A stretch of 64,000 nt of DNA from Gigaspora margarita (lineage: Eukaryota; Glomeromycota; Glomeromycetes; Diversisporales; Gigasporaceae), in assembly GCA_009809945.1 (NCBI GenBank), contig WTPW01001011.1, forward strand, positions 31,954 to 95,953, read 5' to 3'. A program made the translations under genes and the position numbers. Of this stretch, positions 47,071 through 59,496 are shown piece by piece. Each line of letters starts with the position of its first letter. Position 1 is the first letter of the stretch. Below the pieces are notes generated by a model, which saw nothing but the letters and a program-made list of their open reading frames with translations, was not told the origin of the DNA and did not search any database.

Positions 47071-48825
47071 CTATTTATTTACCAGCATTTTGATAAAAAT
47101 AAACAAAAGATAAAGTATAATCTTTATAGGCATAGATATAAAAAATTTGCATATACAAATAACTAAACAAGACAAAATGGCTAATAAACAATGATAAATA
47201 AAAGCCAAACTAGTTAATAACGTAGCCACAGAGTAAATTATAAACGATCTAATCGTTTTTAAAAATTTCCAAATAATACTCATTATTGAATTATAATTAT
47301 CAAATGCAAAAACTTCATATTCTTCAGCATATAACAAGCGTGAAATAGCTATTCTGTGCTCATAATTTGTCCACTTACAAGTCCAATTTTTTAAGTTTTT
47401 CATACATAAATCTGATTCGCCAAACCAAGGTCCATGTGATTGATTATTCCAAATAGCCGTATTGTTCCTTGCAGTTTTTATTCTGCTAAGTACTGGATTT
47501 GATTGATCAGTAAATGAAAAAATAAAACTATTGGAAGTTTTCATAAAATATGGTTTCTTTTCAAATACCAAATATGGTACATGCAATAATGAAAGAACAG
47601 TACGCGCAAACAGAAAAATTTGACCTATAATTCCATCATAATAATCTTCACTTCTCGTAAAATCTATGTCTACTTTGTCAATGTTTATAGTAGAACTATC
47701 CCAGTTTATAGGATTATATCCACCAACCAAATCACCATTGGAAGTTTTAAGTATTACAATGGTTGGACCTTGAAAATCACATAAATTATGAAATGTATCA
47801 ACATCAAACCCATCTCTGCTTCCGCGTAATAAAAGCTTAAATTTATAGGGATCAGTTGTACAAGTATAGAAATCTTTATCTTTGTGATCAATCCAGCTTG
47901 AGATAATAGCTTTATTCTCATTTGTAATTAATCTGGAACATCTTCTTGGTGGAGTTTTAGATTTAATAAATGTATTAGAGTCTAAGTGATAACGTTTAAT
48001 TTGTTTGTTGATATAACTTTTAGGAATATAATAATAACGAATTAAGGGGATGCAACGAGAAATGGTTTCTTTTAATGCCTTGAAATGATCATCAGACCAA
48101 TTTGAAATATTTTCATCAGACCAATTTGTGATATCATTATTATCATTATTAAGAACTTTAGAAATACCCCATCTAATTAAGTACTTCAAAATTTGCATTT
48201 CCTCAAGCTCAAGATCATCACTTTCTAAAATACAAATCATGGCTACCTCATCTAGTAAATAAAGATTGACTGAATCAAAAAGAGAATAAGGATTTCTAAA
48301 AGTAAAATTTAGAACATGATTGTATACTTCATGAAAATGATTATGACGACAAACAACATTAAGTGACTTTACAAGATTAGAGAATAACCATGGAGAGAAA
48401 TTTTTGATTAAGTGTTTTTGAGCGCATTCAGCAAGATCAAGAAGTTCAAGTTCATCAGATGCGACTAGAATATTTAAAGAATCTTCAGCTGATATATTCA
48501 ATAAATCTTTTCTTGTATAAATATAGCTTAATTGCATTATAAATAGCTTATTAGTAAAGAAATGCAATTAATGGAATTAATAGAATATCAAATTATAAAA
48601 TACTCACTCAAGAATTAGCATAAAAATATTAGGATGAATATTTGGCTTCGTAATAATATAAACACCATGTTTTTGATTCTTCCACCGTTCAGATAGAGCT
48701 CTTTGAAAATAAAGAGAGCAAGAACGTAAAACCAATGAATGAGCACTGAATTCTTTAATATCTGGTTCACTTCCAACAATTATTTTTACATCAGAATTGC
48801 TATCGCTATCAGATTGTGACCACAT
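47071..48825 (-). CDS. BTB-BACK-TLDc protein with C-terminal membrane segments (paralogue 1)
   Basis: Two exons (48825-48608 and 48526-47071) joined across an 81-bp intron with GTGAGT and TTAAG borders give 557 residues and restore the BTB strand ILDYIYTRKDLLN. Domains are: BTB/POZ about 1-110 (VKIIVGSEPDIKEFSAHSLV), BACK about 115-255, and TLDc about 275-485 (FKLLLRGSRDGF, IVILKTSNGDLVGGYNPINW, SNSFIFSFTD, EEYEVFAFD). BTB-BACK proteins act as cullin-3 substrate adaptors in other eukaryotes, and TLDc domains are linked to oxidative-stress defence and V-ATPase binding. A stretch of about 50 residues is inserted in the TLDc core between GGYNPINW and SNSFIFSF. Two hydrophobic segments (about 500-535 and 540-555) suggest membrane anchoring, unusual for the family. 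The intact frame contrasts with the surrounding debris. Target and partner are unknown. Confidence 0.9.
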
Positions 48826-48875
48826 TGAGTTAGTTAGCTATATTGTGCATGTGTACGTACGTACAGTACGTTAAG

Positions 48876-48883
48876 TATTTATA
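48876..48883 (-). promoter_or_regulatory. TATA-like box upstream of paralogue 1
   Basis: TATAAATA on the minus strand lies about 50-58 nt before the ATG. Between them is an ACGTACGTAC stretch (48853-48863). It is the only TATA-like word in a less AT-rich stretch, but a real start site is not shown. Confidence 0.4.
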
Positions 48884-48899
48884 AGTGTAGATACGTACC

Positions 48900-49599
48900 T
48901 ATTTGTACTAATAACTTTCCTTTTCTAAATACGATGAGAAATTATTTTAGGGTGATCTTCTGAAAGTTATTAGCATATCTAATATAACGTGGGTGTATTA
49001 TTTAAAAATATTCACACTATGTATAGTACGTTTTATTGACGACACCCCTTGTTACAATATCAATTTTTTGATCTCACCACTGTACTATGCAATGCAACGT
49101 TTTTTTATTGATGATGCCTCAAATGGTAAATTGGCTACATTGCATGATTACATATAAAGAACTATGGTTGACTGAATTCGGAATACCGTCCATTTATCTA
49201 TATGTGTGTCACCAAGGGAAAATCTGTCATCGGACTTTCAATTATATTGTGTCCAATTTGTTTCCTGAGTGCTGTGTAGGTAAAATATGTCGCCGGGGCT
49301 TTTCAATATATGCACAAATATAATTAAAAGATAATTTCCTTAGATGGCATTCAGTGAACAAACTGGGCACAAATATAATTGAAAATCTGTTAACAGGTTT
49401 TCTCTTGGCGGCATTCATATTCTGATCGACAATTAATAAATTACTAAGGGTAAGAATGCACTTATTTATTGAATCAGTATTCTACTCAACTTTATGACTT
49501 ATTTAGTATAATACCTGATTTTACTGATATAATTGCGTTGGTTCATTGTCTACATTTCCGAGAATTTCCGATTATTCATGATTTACTTGGTCAAATTTT
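48900..49599. other. Intergenic, no gene seen
   Basis: This is upstream of paralogue 1. A 78-codon plus-strand frame (49087-49323) is Cys-rich but motif-free; related wording (AAAATCTG, CTGTGTAGG, GCCGGGGCTTTTCAATA) suggests short degenerate repeats rather than a protein. Confidence 0.4.
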
Positions 49600-49782
49600 T
49601 TTATTAATCATGTATGTGCACTTATGGAGGACGCATGCATAGTCCGGGCTGCAAAAGCTTATGCACGTGCAGAGAATAGAGGGCGTGCACCTAACATTAA
49701 GTCCAAAGCTTGGGGCCAAGCCAGAGCGTGCATTTAGAGGGGGTCTGCACTTATAGAGGACGCACTTAAGGAGATTTGACTG
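49600..49782. repeat. GC-richer pogo-like terminal fragment
   Basis: The right border on the inverse strand reads CAGTCAAATCTCCTTAAGTG next to TA, the usual start of pogo/Fot1 ends. Inside, GCACTTATAGAGGACGCA-type subrepeats occur at 49617-49635 and 49747-49765. The matching left end was not found, so it is a fragment or solo end. Confidence 0.45.
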
Positions 49783-50479
49783 TATTACAGTATTCAATTT
49801 TTTTCCGTTGACAATTTCAGAAATGCTGTGCATGAATGAAAAGCATTAATCTTTAAATTGTGATCCGTTGATTGGCAATCCGGATTAATTGTTCAAAATC
49901 ATATTTTGTGTAATCCGTATTACAGTATTATCCGAACGCATATTGCAGATCAACTACTTTTATATACTCGAAACTTAATCTATAGATAAATATAGTTAAC
50001 TGCAAATACTAATGGTTAACAATTAAAACTACATAGATGTGAATTGATGTCATTCGAAAATATAGAAATGCAAATAACTCATATTTTAGGGTACGCAAAG
50101 TTTATTTTTCGTTTGTATTACCCACCGACCCATTCAATTTAGTGCAGATTATTCGATTTTTGGCATTTATTTTTTCCGTTATTTTCATCCGGTGCCACCC
50201 GATGGAGAATTTACATAAATGTAGCCAGCAATAAAATTATTTTCTGTAATAAATACCTACTGATAAGCAATTTTATAAATATATACTTCAAAAGTAGGTT
50301 ATGTATATCACTTCTTTGAAATAAATATATTACTTATTTTATTTAAAAATAAGCATTGAATCATTAAAATTCTGAAACTTTCTAGTATTTATTTTTTATT
50401 TCTATTCTAATACAGAAATAATACTCATATTTATTTATTTGTGCTGATCAAAATTTTAATGAATTATTAAAAATTCTTC

Positions 50480-51795
50480 AAATGCAAATAAAACAGGTGT
50501 TTCTAGAGAATTATTAAATAAATTCTATTTTGTTAGTAGATTATCTACTGGATGAGTAATACATCCACCTAATTTGAATTCAAGTTCATAACTTGCAGAT
50601 TCATTTTGGTCAAAATTAATCTTATTATTTAATGTATTAGTCCAATTTTTAGCTATATTTAATCAACTCTCTTTGCTAAAGTATTAGGATTATTGTTTAC
50701 ATCTTTAATTGAATCCTTTGTTTTTTACTTAATTGTGAATTGTCCAAAACAAATTACTATCCTCATTGTTGCTTGTTGATTCCTCTTGTGTTACACTTCT
50801 GTTATCAGAATTGTCAGGTTGAATAGGAGTAGCAAAATGAATTTATTTATATTTTTGTTTATCCTCTTCAGCTTTGTTATGATTTTGCTTGCTTAATATT
50901 TACCATGCACTAGCTCATAGATAATACTTTATTATACTTGAATAATAATTTAAAATTATAGAATTAGAAATATAAAATTACAATAAACTAAATAATGTTC
51001 ACATACTGGTATGCTATTTTAGTACTTTGTATATAAAAAACCTATTGTTGACTATAAATATTCAACTGAGCAGAATTAATACAAATGCCAAATTATTGCA
51101 GAGCTAGTTAAAATAATTCTTGTTAGTAGATTCTCAAAAATCAATAATATTTTTTTCAAAGTGAAATTAAAAAATGACTGAAAATATTGAAAAAAATTTT
51201 GAGAGCTGATATTTTGGATATAAGACCAATAATAGAAGTAAGAGTTGTTTCTATTGAACCCACTATTTTTTAATCATGTGACCATGTATTTAGAAAATAT
51301 TTATCTTTATAGTTTGTAAAAGTTTTAGAACTATCTGAAGCAATACACAATTTTAAAAAGTTTTATATTATTTTTTTGAGGCTTATTTAATATTTCATAT
51401 AGTGGAAATAGTAAATTTTGAAGTTCATAAAGCTGAATCCAGAAATTTGAATCTTGGATTATAGAGATAATATTAGATAAAAGGGTTTTGGTTGTATTTG
51501 AATTTTCTAAAATTGCTATAATTGTCTATACTTGCTATTCTAATTCTTATTAGAGAAAGTTTTGTAGCTAACATCTAGTAATAAATAAAAATAATGTAGT
51601 TTATTCAAATTTTACAAATTTATTTAAAAATGCACTTACTTTAAGTACAGATTCTATTTTTAAAACAGAATAAAAGCAGAAATAAAAACTGTTCCAATAT
51701 GTCTCATCTAAAGTTGTAAGGGAGATCATTTGACTATAATGTTTATTTTATAACAATTCAGTAAAATATAGGAAAGAATAAAAGTATCTTACAAT
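50480..51795 (-). pseudogene. Second hAT transposase copy, heavily decayed and AT-shifted
   Basis: The minus strand follows the same order as the transposase at 23119-26021. The C-terminal EFKLGGCITHPVDNLLTK-like segment (about 50580) corresponds to EFEFGGRTTHPADDLLAK. Further on come the equivalent of exon 4 (about 51170-51570) and the exon-3 end (about 51650-51795), with the same intron place between. Most C/G positions have become A/T, and stops are numerous. Neither TIRs nor a duplication were found; the BED finger and first core exon are missing. Confidence 0.75.
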
Positions 51796-52265
51796 TCTTG
51801 ATCATAATATCTCCAAGAACTGATAATACTATTCTTCTTGGATCTATAATTTTGAACCATATTCTATATACCATATTAAGTCCATATTTAAACCTGTTTT
51901 TTTTAAAGTTATACTGCTTATAAAAATATTCTTTTACTGCTTCTTTAATCTTTTTTAGTTTGTATATCAAGTAGTCTTGCTTCTCTTTCTTGCTATTCTA
52001 GTGATATATTCTTTTTATTTTGATTTTTTTCTAGGGCCTCTCAAGAATACTATTTAGTATCCACTTCTTTTCTTTATTAATTATACTGAATCTTCTTTAG
52101 ATATAGATGCCAATTATTTTTGTTGCCTTTTAATTACTTTGCTACTATTTTTTTCTTAATTATCTTAATCTATAATTTAGTTTTTATTAGCCATTTTTAG
52201 ACCAATGCTACTTGAGTTCTGGAATCATTATATTATTTGCTCTTGATAATAACCTATTCCACTTA

Positions 52266-52481
52266 CCATATTCCTCTGAAAATAAGCACCCCTTTAGAGC
52301 AATTTTTAAAGCCAAAATTCTGGTGATCCAGTGATCGGATCTGCATAATTTTAGTACCATTTGAAACATTTTGATAAGCTGATTCAAATGGTACCAAAAT
52401 TATGCAGATCTGATCACTGGATCATGAGAATTTTGGCTTTAAAAATTGCTCTGAGGGGTGCTTATTTTTAGAGGAATATGG
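52266..52481. mobile_element. Palindromic foldback MITE, TA target
   Basis: CCATATTCCTCTGAAAATAA pairs with its inverse at 52481. The arms continue unbroken to TTTAGTACCATTTGAA / TTCAAATGGTACCAAAA around a 17-nt loop. TA flanks both sides. The inner GGTACCAAAAT-GATCTGATCAC hairpin resembles those of the foldback element at 30188, pointing to a shared family. Confidence 0.85.
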
Positions 52482-52483
52482 TA

Positions 52484-54675
52484 AAAATACTTTTGGGTAT
52501 ATATAATCATCTAACTTTTGAGCTGTCCATCTTGCTATTCTTTGTAAGATATTAATCCATTTGTATTTAGGACTTCACATTATTAATTTTTTCTTTTCTT
52601 TTGTTATTTTCTTAATTTTTTTAAGGTAAGATCTTGTTTGCAGTTTTACTAATTCACAATACTATATTTTCTTTACTGGTTATTTATTTTTTCTCTGCTA
52701 TTTCTTTCTTTTTACCTTTTGTTTATTCTTTTCTCTTTTTGTTATTTTTTTCTTAAACATATACATTTAGCAGTCTTCTGTAATTCTATTAATCTTTTAT
52801 GCTTATTTTCTTATACAAATATACTTTTTTCTCTTTGGTACATATACTCTTCTAGTCACTATTAAATCCAGTTTTCAAGATTAACTTTGTAAAAATATCA
52901 GCCCAGATTAACTAATGATTACTTTTTGTACAAAGTTTATTTTCTCAATATTGCTATCACAAATTGACTTTTTATTTAAGTCTACTCAAATATAATTAAT
53001 TCTTGAGCTTGTCTTTTTATTTGTCTATATATATTTAGATTAATTAGTCTAAAAATATCTGTGATTCTATGCTCTTGAGCTACTTACTTATAGGAGAATT
53101 TGTAAACTTTGGTTCACTATTATGATCTAACAGGTTTTGTTAATTCTTTTTGAATTTAAATCACTACCTATTATCATTTTAATATTTTGCTCTTTTTTAT
53201 AACAGTTTATAACTACTTTTTGCTGATTTTTCTTTGTGCTTTACTATTGTTTAGTGGCATATATATCTTATATAATGAATTTAATATTTTAAAACATAAT
53301 GCACATTTGAAAGAAAATGTATCTGGGTTCTACATTCTGTTATATATTTTTGCAAATTTTTTTAATAAGAAGAACCATCTAGAATCTTTTTTCTTTTTAA
53401 TCATCTTATAAATGCAATAATTTTGTATTTTTGTAGGTTTACTTTGATATATAGGACTTTTTATCCTTTATATTTATTTCCATTAACTTTAAAAAGTTAT
53501 TATATTCCAAAATCTATTAGTTCTTGCAACTTAAATATATTGTTTTTTATTCCATTAATATTATAATACTCTATCTTTATAAAGTTTCAATTTAAATCTT
53601 TAATTTTCTTTTGTAGTTGCTAGAGTAAACTTTTTTATTTTCTATATTAGTTTATTAAATTTTAGCCACTATTAGGACCTGTTGTGTGGTCTTAGTTCTT
53701 ATTTTGTTGTGCTAGAATTCAAGCAAGAGTAGCTCTTTTTGTTCTATATTTTGTCTATCTGTTATATTGTATATATGGCTAGAATTTTAATTTCTTTTTT
53801 CTATATTACTGCTATGAATTTTTTTCACATTTCTTTCATTTTTAGTTCTTTAATCAGACTAGAGTTGAGGTTAAACATGGGCCTTTTATTGAACAACTTT
53901 GTTCTACTTTGAGATTTCAAACTTGTACTTGATAATGGTTTTATTTGCCTCTTTGGTAGTAGTATAATCTACTTCATTTTGCATTATAATAGTATATTGT
54001 TTTTTTAGTACTTTTTTGGTCTTTTTTGTTTAAAATAAATTGTAACTTGTTTTACTAGCTCCATTGCAGTTTACTTTGGCTTTTATGATTTTTAGTTGTC
54101 TAATTAGAGCATTTTTAGTTGCTGATCTAGATAGTTTATAAATGAATACTCTAAATTTTTTTTTTAGTATTTTGTTATCCAACTCTCCTGGTGTAGTTCT
54201 TAGAATTTTGTTATTCTTGAAGTATACTAACTATCTTTTAGTTCCTTTAGCCTAGTGTCCATTATAGTGTTCATTCTTATATATGCCATTTTTATTTTTC
54301 TATGAATTTTATTTTTTCAATAGATGACTATATAGAAGAATAAACATTTCTTGATTTTGTTTGTCTGTATATCAAGTAGAATGTTCTTAATATGAAGTTA
54401 TATATTGTCTGTCTTTGGTTCTTTATGGAAGGTATGATTTTGAGTTTGATAGAGCCTAGTTTGAGCTATAAATATTCACTTTTTTTGTTTTATTTTTTAT
54501 TTTTTGTATCCATTCTTTTTATATTATCCTCTATATCCATATCCATATTAAATATTTTTTCTTAGTTAATTTCTTAGTTAATTTAGATATTTACTTTGGT
54601 TAGTTAGATGGTTTTGGGATTCTTTATATTGATGTCTTTATTATATTATTTTGAATTACTTCTTTTTTTTTTGGA
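52484..54675. other. Long T-rich stretch, no gene recognised
   Basis: A TTTTTTTAAGGTAAGATCTTG word at about 52615 resembles the tail shared by the LINE and the long retroposon. The rest looks like strongly decayed sequence in which C/G has been lost. Protein-like pieces on the minus strand are too broken to assign. Frame 53187-53411 is composition-driven. Confidence 0.4.
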
Positions 54676-54683
54676 GTTTTCAT

Positions 54684-54920
54684 CAGGGTTGGGCAGCCCT
54701 CTATGTCCAGTGAATTTCACTGGACACTGGACATATAAATTTGTCCAGTGTCCATTGATTTATTAAAATATATAGAGCAAAAATTAGTGGTATATTACTG
54801 TCCTAATTATTTAGTTTGCTTGACTCTGAACAGAGGTTTCTTATTTCTAAAAAAAATTATAGACAATTTTAGAAATTTAAATTTCATTGGACAACCCACT
54901 TGTCCAATTGCCCAACCCTG
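54684..54920. mobile_element. hAT-type MITE, 8-bp TSD GTTTTCAT
   Basis: CAGGGTTGGGCA and TGCCCAACCCTG (one offset base) form the ends. Exact duplications GTTTTCAT lie at 54676-54683 and 54921-54928. Subterminal GTCCAGTG/CACTGGAC words are repeated inside. Open frames across it are not genes. Confidence 0.9.
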
Positions 54921-54928
54921 GTTTTCAT

Positions 54929-55693
54929 TACCATCACTTTGTATTTGTACTTTGTAATAATAAGGCACATTCTAAAGATAAATTTCCTCTATTCCATAGT
55001 TTATTGTGCTATATTCTTGTTGTAACAGGATTTCTTTGTAGTTATTCAAAGCTGAGCCTATCTTTAATGCTTTATCTTAGTACTCTTTAAGATAATGATC
55101 ATCAAAATTTATCTCAAACAATTATCTATGGTGTATTTTAACCGAGATTGAATTATTATAGAAAGTTTTTTAAATAGAACTTTGGTTTTTATATAACAAT
55201 AATTTTTTTTCATACTTTTATATAGAACTTTTTTTATTCACCATCGCAAAATTTTATAAAATTCAAATTAACTCTCAAAATCGCTTCAAATTGCACAAAA
55301 TCGTTTTATCCCGCCACAAAATTTACGTAATCCAAATCATCGGACACCCACCATTCACATGATTTTTGCACCAGCCAAATATAAATCAACCAATCATAAA
55401 TAATCTCTAACCCTAACACTAATTAGGTAGGTGCAATTGTTAGGTGCCCGAAGACTTTCTCTGGCCTTTGATTGTGTTGGTCATGTGATGCGATTTCGAA
55501 TAGTTAAAACGATTGACTTTCAAAAAATGAATATGTAACATCCTTTTAATTCCAGCTGGGATCACATGGTTACGGCTAACTCAATGCTAATTCTGGCAAA
55601 ATCGAAATAAATCAAAATTTTTGGCTAAATTAATCGAAATTTTTGCTTAGAATTAAAATAATATTTCAATGTCCCTGATAAGCGTTAGAGTGA
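54929..55693. other. Spacer, no gene seen
   Basis: Nothing recognised on either strand. A less AT-rich part at 55240-55560 holds AAAATCGTTTTATCCCGCC and a single AACCCTAACACTAATTAGG word, with no repeat structure. Confidence 0.4.
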
Positions 55694-55961
55694 CCAGGAT
55701 TATGATGCGGCATAATATGCATAATTTGCATTTTTTTTCTATTTTTTCTATATGAATCCGCATAATCCGCTCACTTTCATGCAGCATGTGAACAAAAATT
55801 GATTGGCTGAATGAATAAACCGGTTTTTTCAAGTGACTGTAATCACCTGACTTGTCATGTTTTTCGAATTTTTATTGGCTACTAACTCAAAATTCGCATA
55901 AATCGCATAATTTATGATTTGTCGCATGCATAATTCGGCTAACTTCGCATCATAATCCTGG
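55694..55961. mobile_element. MITE with CCAGGATTATGATGCG ends
   Basis: The first 16 bp and the last 16 bp are exact inverse copies; GCATAAT/ATTATGC words fill the subterminal parts. hAT-like appearance, but the flanks (GAGTGA, ACACAT) show no clear 8-bp duplication. Confidence 0.75.
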
Positions 55962-56625
55962 ACACATGGTATATCACATGGTATTGGCCCATCATAATTG
56001 GTTATTTTGTGTAATCAGGAAAATCATATAGCATCCGAGAAAAACTTGATTATATGCGAAGTTTAGTTTGGTATACGTCAATGACGTCATTCGTCAGGAA
56101 TCATTAGTTCGGCTACGGAACCTGTCATTCAGATAGAAGGAATAAGTTCTATGACGAGTAGTAATAATTTTTAAATCAATGAATGTAGCATGAATAAAAA
56201 AATTGATGTAGAACATATCATCCTTCATAATTCATTAACAATCGTGATAACATTAATCGTAAATTATAATTACTGAACAAAATGAATGTTAAGAACTTTA
56301 TCTCTCGTTTTCAAATTAATATTTAAAGCGCATGTTGCAAAAAATATATTTCTTTTTGCTGCTGAAAATCTTTACCTTTTCGCAACGTCCACAACATTTT
56401 TCCAATGTTCAGAAAAGAAAATTATGATCTTGAAAAAACAGGTACATACGTACGTATTCCGGAACAAAATTTTTATATGTATACATGGCTGATACTTTGG
56501 GAATATGGGTTACATAAATATGCAGGTAAGTCATCAGATGATCGGAATTTATAGCCCTTATTAATTGCAAGTCTTTCGTTACATTTCAGACAACAAATAC
56601 GTACGCTTATAGTATAACTAGCTTA
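55962..56625. other. Upstream region of paralogue 2
   Basis: No gene. Contains ACGTACGTATTCCGG (56446-56462) and AATACGTACGC about 35 nt before the ATG. The CGTACG core is also found upstream of the other paralogue. Confidence 0.4.
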
Positions 56626-58389
56626 ATGTGGTCACAAACTGATAACGATAGTAATTCTGATGTCAAAATAATTGCTGGAATTGAACCAGATATTAAAGAA
56701 TTCAATGCACATTCATCAGTTTTACGTCCCTCCTCTCTTTATTTTCAAAGAGCTCTATCAGAACGATGGAAAGATAAAAAAAATGGTGTCTATATTATTA
56801 CAAAGCCAAACATTCATCCTAATATTTTTATGTTAATTCTTGAGTGAGTTTTTGTATAAATTTGATATAACTTTTAATTCTATTTATTCTATTAATTGCA
56901 TTATAAGCTAATAAATCAATTTATAATACATTTAAGTTATATTTATACAGGAAATAATATATTGAATTCATCCCCTGAGGAATCTTTAAATATTTTAGTT
57001 GCATCTGATGAACTTGAACTTCTTGATCTCGCCGAATGTGCTCAAAAGCGCTTAATTGAAAATTTTTCTCCATGGTTATTCTCTAATCTTGTAAATTCAC
57101 TCAATGTTGTTTGTCATCATAATCATTTTCATGAAGTATACAATCATGTTCTAAATTTTACTTTTAGAAATCCTTATTCTCTTTTTGATTCAGTCAATCT
57201 TCATTTATTAGATGAGGTAGCCATGATTTTTCTTTTAGAAAGTGATGATCTAGAACTTAAGGAAATACAAATTTGGAATTATTTGATTAAATGGGGTGTT
57301 TCTAAAGTTCTTGATAATGATAATAATGAAGTTGCAAATTGGTCTGATGAAAATATCTCAAGCTGGTCTGATGATCATTTCAAAGCATTAAAAGAAACTA
57401 TTTCTTGTTGTATCCCCTTAATTCGTTATTATCATGTTCCTAAAAGCTATATCAACAAGCAAATTAATCGTTATCACTTGGATTCTAATGCATTCATTAA
57501 GTCTAAAACCCCACCAAGAAGATGTTCCAGATTAATTACCAATGAGAATAAAGCTATTATCTCAAGTTGGATTGATCACAAAGATAAAGATTATTATACT
57601 TGTATAACTGATCCTTATAAGATTAAACTTTTATTACGTGGAAGTAGAGATGGTTGTAATGTTGATACATTTCATAAATTATGTGATTTTCAAGGTCCAA
57701 CAATTGTAATACTTAAAACGACCCAAGGTGATTTGATAGGTGGATATAATCCCGTAAACTGGAGTAAGTCTGCTACAAACATTGATACATTACCTTTAGA
57801 TTTTACACAAGCGGAATATTTCTGCAATGGAATTTTGGGTAATATTCCTCTATTTGTTTCTACTGTTTTTCGTATATTGGAAGTACCATTTTTTATATTT
57901 AGAAAGAAACCATATTTTAGTAAAACTTCAAATAGTTTTATTTTTTCATTTACTGATCAATTAAATCCAGTATTAAGTAAGGTAAAAAATGGAAGAAAAA
58001 ATAAGGCTATTTGGAATGATGAATCATGCGGTGCATGTTTTGGGGAATCAGATTTATGCATGAAGTTAAATTTTTGGACTAGTAAATGGGAAAATTATGA
58101 GCGTAGAATAACTTCTTCACGTCATTTATATGTTGAAGAATATGAGGTTTTAGCAATTGATAACTGTAATTCAATGATGAGTATATTTTCGAAAATTTTG
58201 AGAATGAGCAAAGTATTTATTATTTATTTTACAGTTATAATTTTAAATAGTTCAGTGTTGACTTATTATTGTTTATTGGCGATTTTGTCTTGTTTAATTT
58301 TTTGTTTGTTTAATTTTTTCATACATTACCCAGTGAAGATTATATTATATCTTTTTTTTATTTTTATTAGTAAGCTGGTAAATAGTTAG
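56626..58389 (+). CDS. BTB-BACK-TLDc protein with C-terminal membrane segments (paralogue 2)
   Basis: Exons 56626-56843 and 56937-58389 flank a 93-bp intron (GTGAGT to TTAAG) at exactly the same codon as in paralogue 1; they give 556 residues and the BTB strand ILDYIYTGNNILN. Domain order and lengths match: BTB about 1-110, BACK about 115-255, TLDc about 275-485 (IKLLLRGSRDGC, IVILKTTQGDLIGGYNPVNW, SNSFIFSFTD, EEYEVLAID), then two hydrophobic stretches (about 500-530 and 535-556). By eye the two proteins are about 80% identical. Changes are spread evenly, and the TLDc insert (residues about 345-395) is the most diverged part. The reading frame is open throughout, implying selection or a recent duplication. 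Likely role: adaptor at a membrane, inferred from domains only. Confidence 0.9.
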
Positions 58390-59359
58390 ATAAAATTTTT
58401 ATAATACTACAGATTTAATAATCGAGATTGGGTAAAATTTTTATTCATGAAGCGGATATTACAAACAACTAAAAAGTTTTAAAAATAATATGATATATCT
58501 AAATATATATTTATTACTTATTTTCTAGATTTAACGTTCTTCACTCTGTTTCAGAAATTATTTTTATTGAATGCATCAAGCTTTCAATAGAACTTTTGAA
58601 CTTCAATAGTACTTTCTAGAGCTTTTGACTTTAGGTTTCGTACTTTCAGCATGATAAATTTACCAAAAGTATTTTGGTATATTAAAAACACTTCGGCTGC
58701 GACAAAAATATCTAAAAGCTTTTTTAATTCGAAAGCTAAGATTCAGGCGTTTATTTTAATTCAAAACAGTTTAGCCACCTTGAAATAAAAAGCATTTCGT
58801 AATTTTCTTTTGTAAATTATTGCAATAGTATATTTCGAGAACTGGTAATCTGTTCTCGATGAGCTTGTTATTAAATAGAATGACGGATTTTTCTTACAAA
58901 TTTTAATGTCAAATTTTCAAAATAACTGGACGTGGCGCTCTTTCGAAACTTGCGCAATACTACATTATAATTTAAGTTAGAAATTAATTGTTAAAGCTGG
59001 TGCTGATGCTGCATTCTTGGAGTTGGGTTAAGAATTAAAAGCAGGCTTGTATGTCTTTTATTTAAACAGGATCCTCAAATTTCATCATTAGCTGCATGCT
59101 AATAGCTAATTTATTGTAGCAGTTCGCGCACATGATAGCAAACCTGTATATGAGAAGTCATGACGTATGTTTTCCACCATTGTCGTCCTTGTATCAATGC
59201 TCAATTCTTTATCTACTACATTTACTATAGGTTTATTATTACTTTTACAGCAATTAGTAATGTTGGCCTTATTAATTACATTACTGATCGATGATATAAA
59301 CTCATGTACGCATCGTGCGCAAAATTTGAATGCTAAGTTTCTCAGAGTTAGGGTTAAAG
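58390..59359. other. Downstream spacer, no gene seen
   Basis: A frame with hydrophobic residues (59167-59385) overlaps a MITE border and an opposing frame of similar length, so it is not accepted. No other feature was recognised. Confidence 0.45.
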
Positions 59360-59488
59360 TAGGGATGGCGAAAAAAAACAAATAAAGATTTTTGTTGATT
59401 TAAATCAGGTGATGCATATATTTTAAACTTATTAAAATCTTAAATACGACTGATATAAATCAATAAAATCATTTCTTTGTCATCCCTA
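59360..59488. mobile_element. hAT-type MITE, 8-bp TSD GGTTAAAG
   Basis: The ends TAGGGATGGCGAA and TTGTCATCCCTA pair imperfectly. Exact duplications GGTTAAAG lie at 59352-59359 and 59489-59496. At 129 bp it shares the TAGGGATGG start with the element at 61142. Confidence 0.88.
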
Positions 59489-59496
59489 GGTTAAAG

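Noticed and set aside
52484-54675. A decayed retroelement coding region on the minus strand
   Set aside because: Fragments were too degraded to show any family motif, so no claim is made.
59167-59385. Hydrophobic 72-codon frame resembling a membrane protein
   Set aside because: An opposing frame of similar length overlaps it, and its end enters a MITE; there is no family resemblance.
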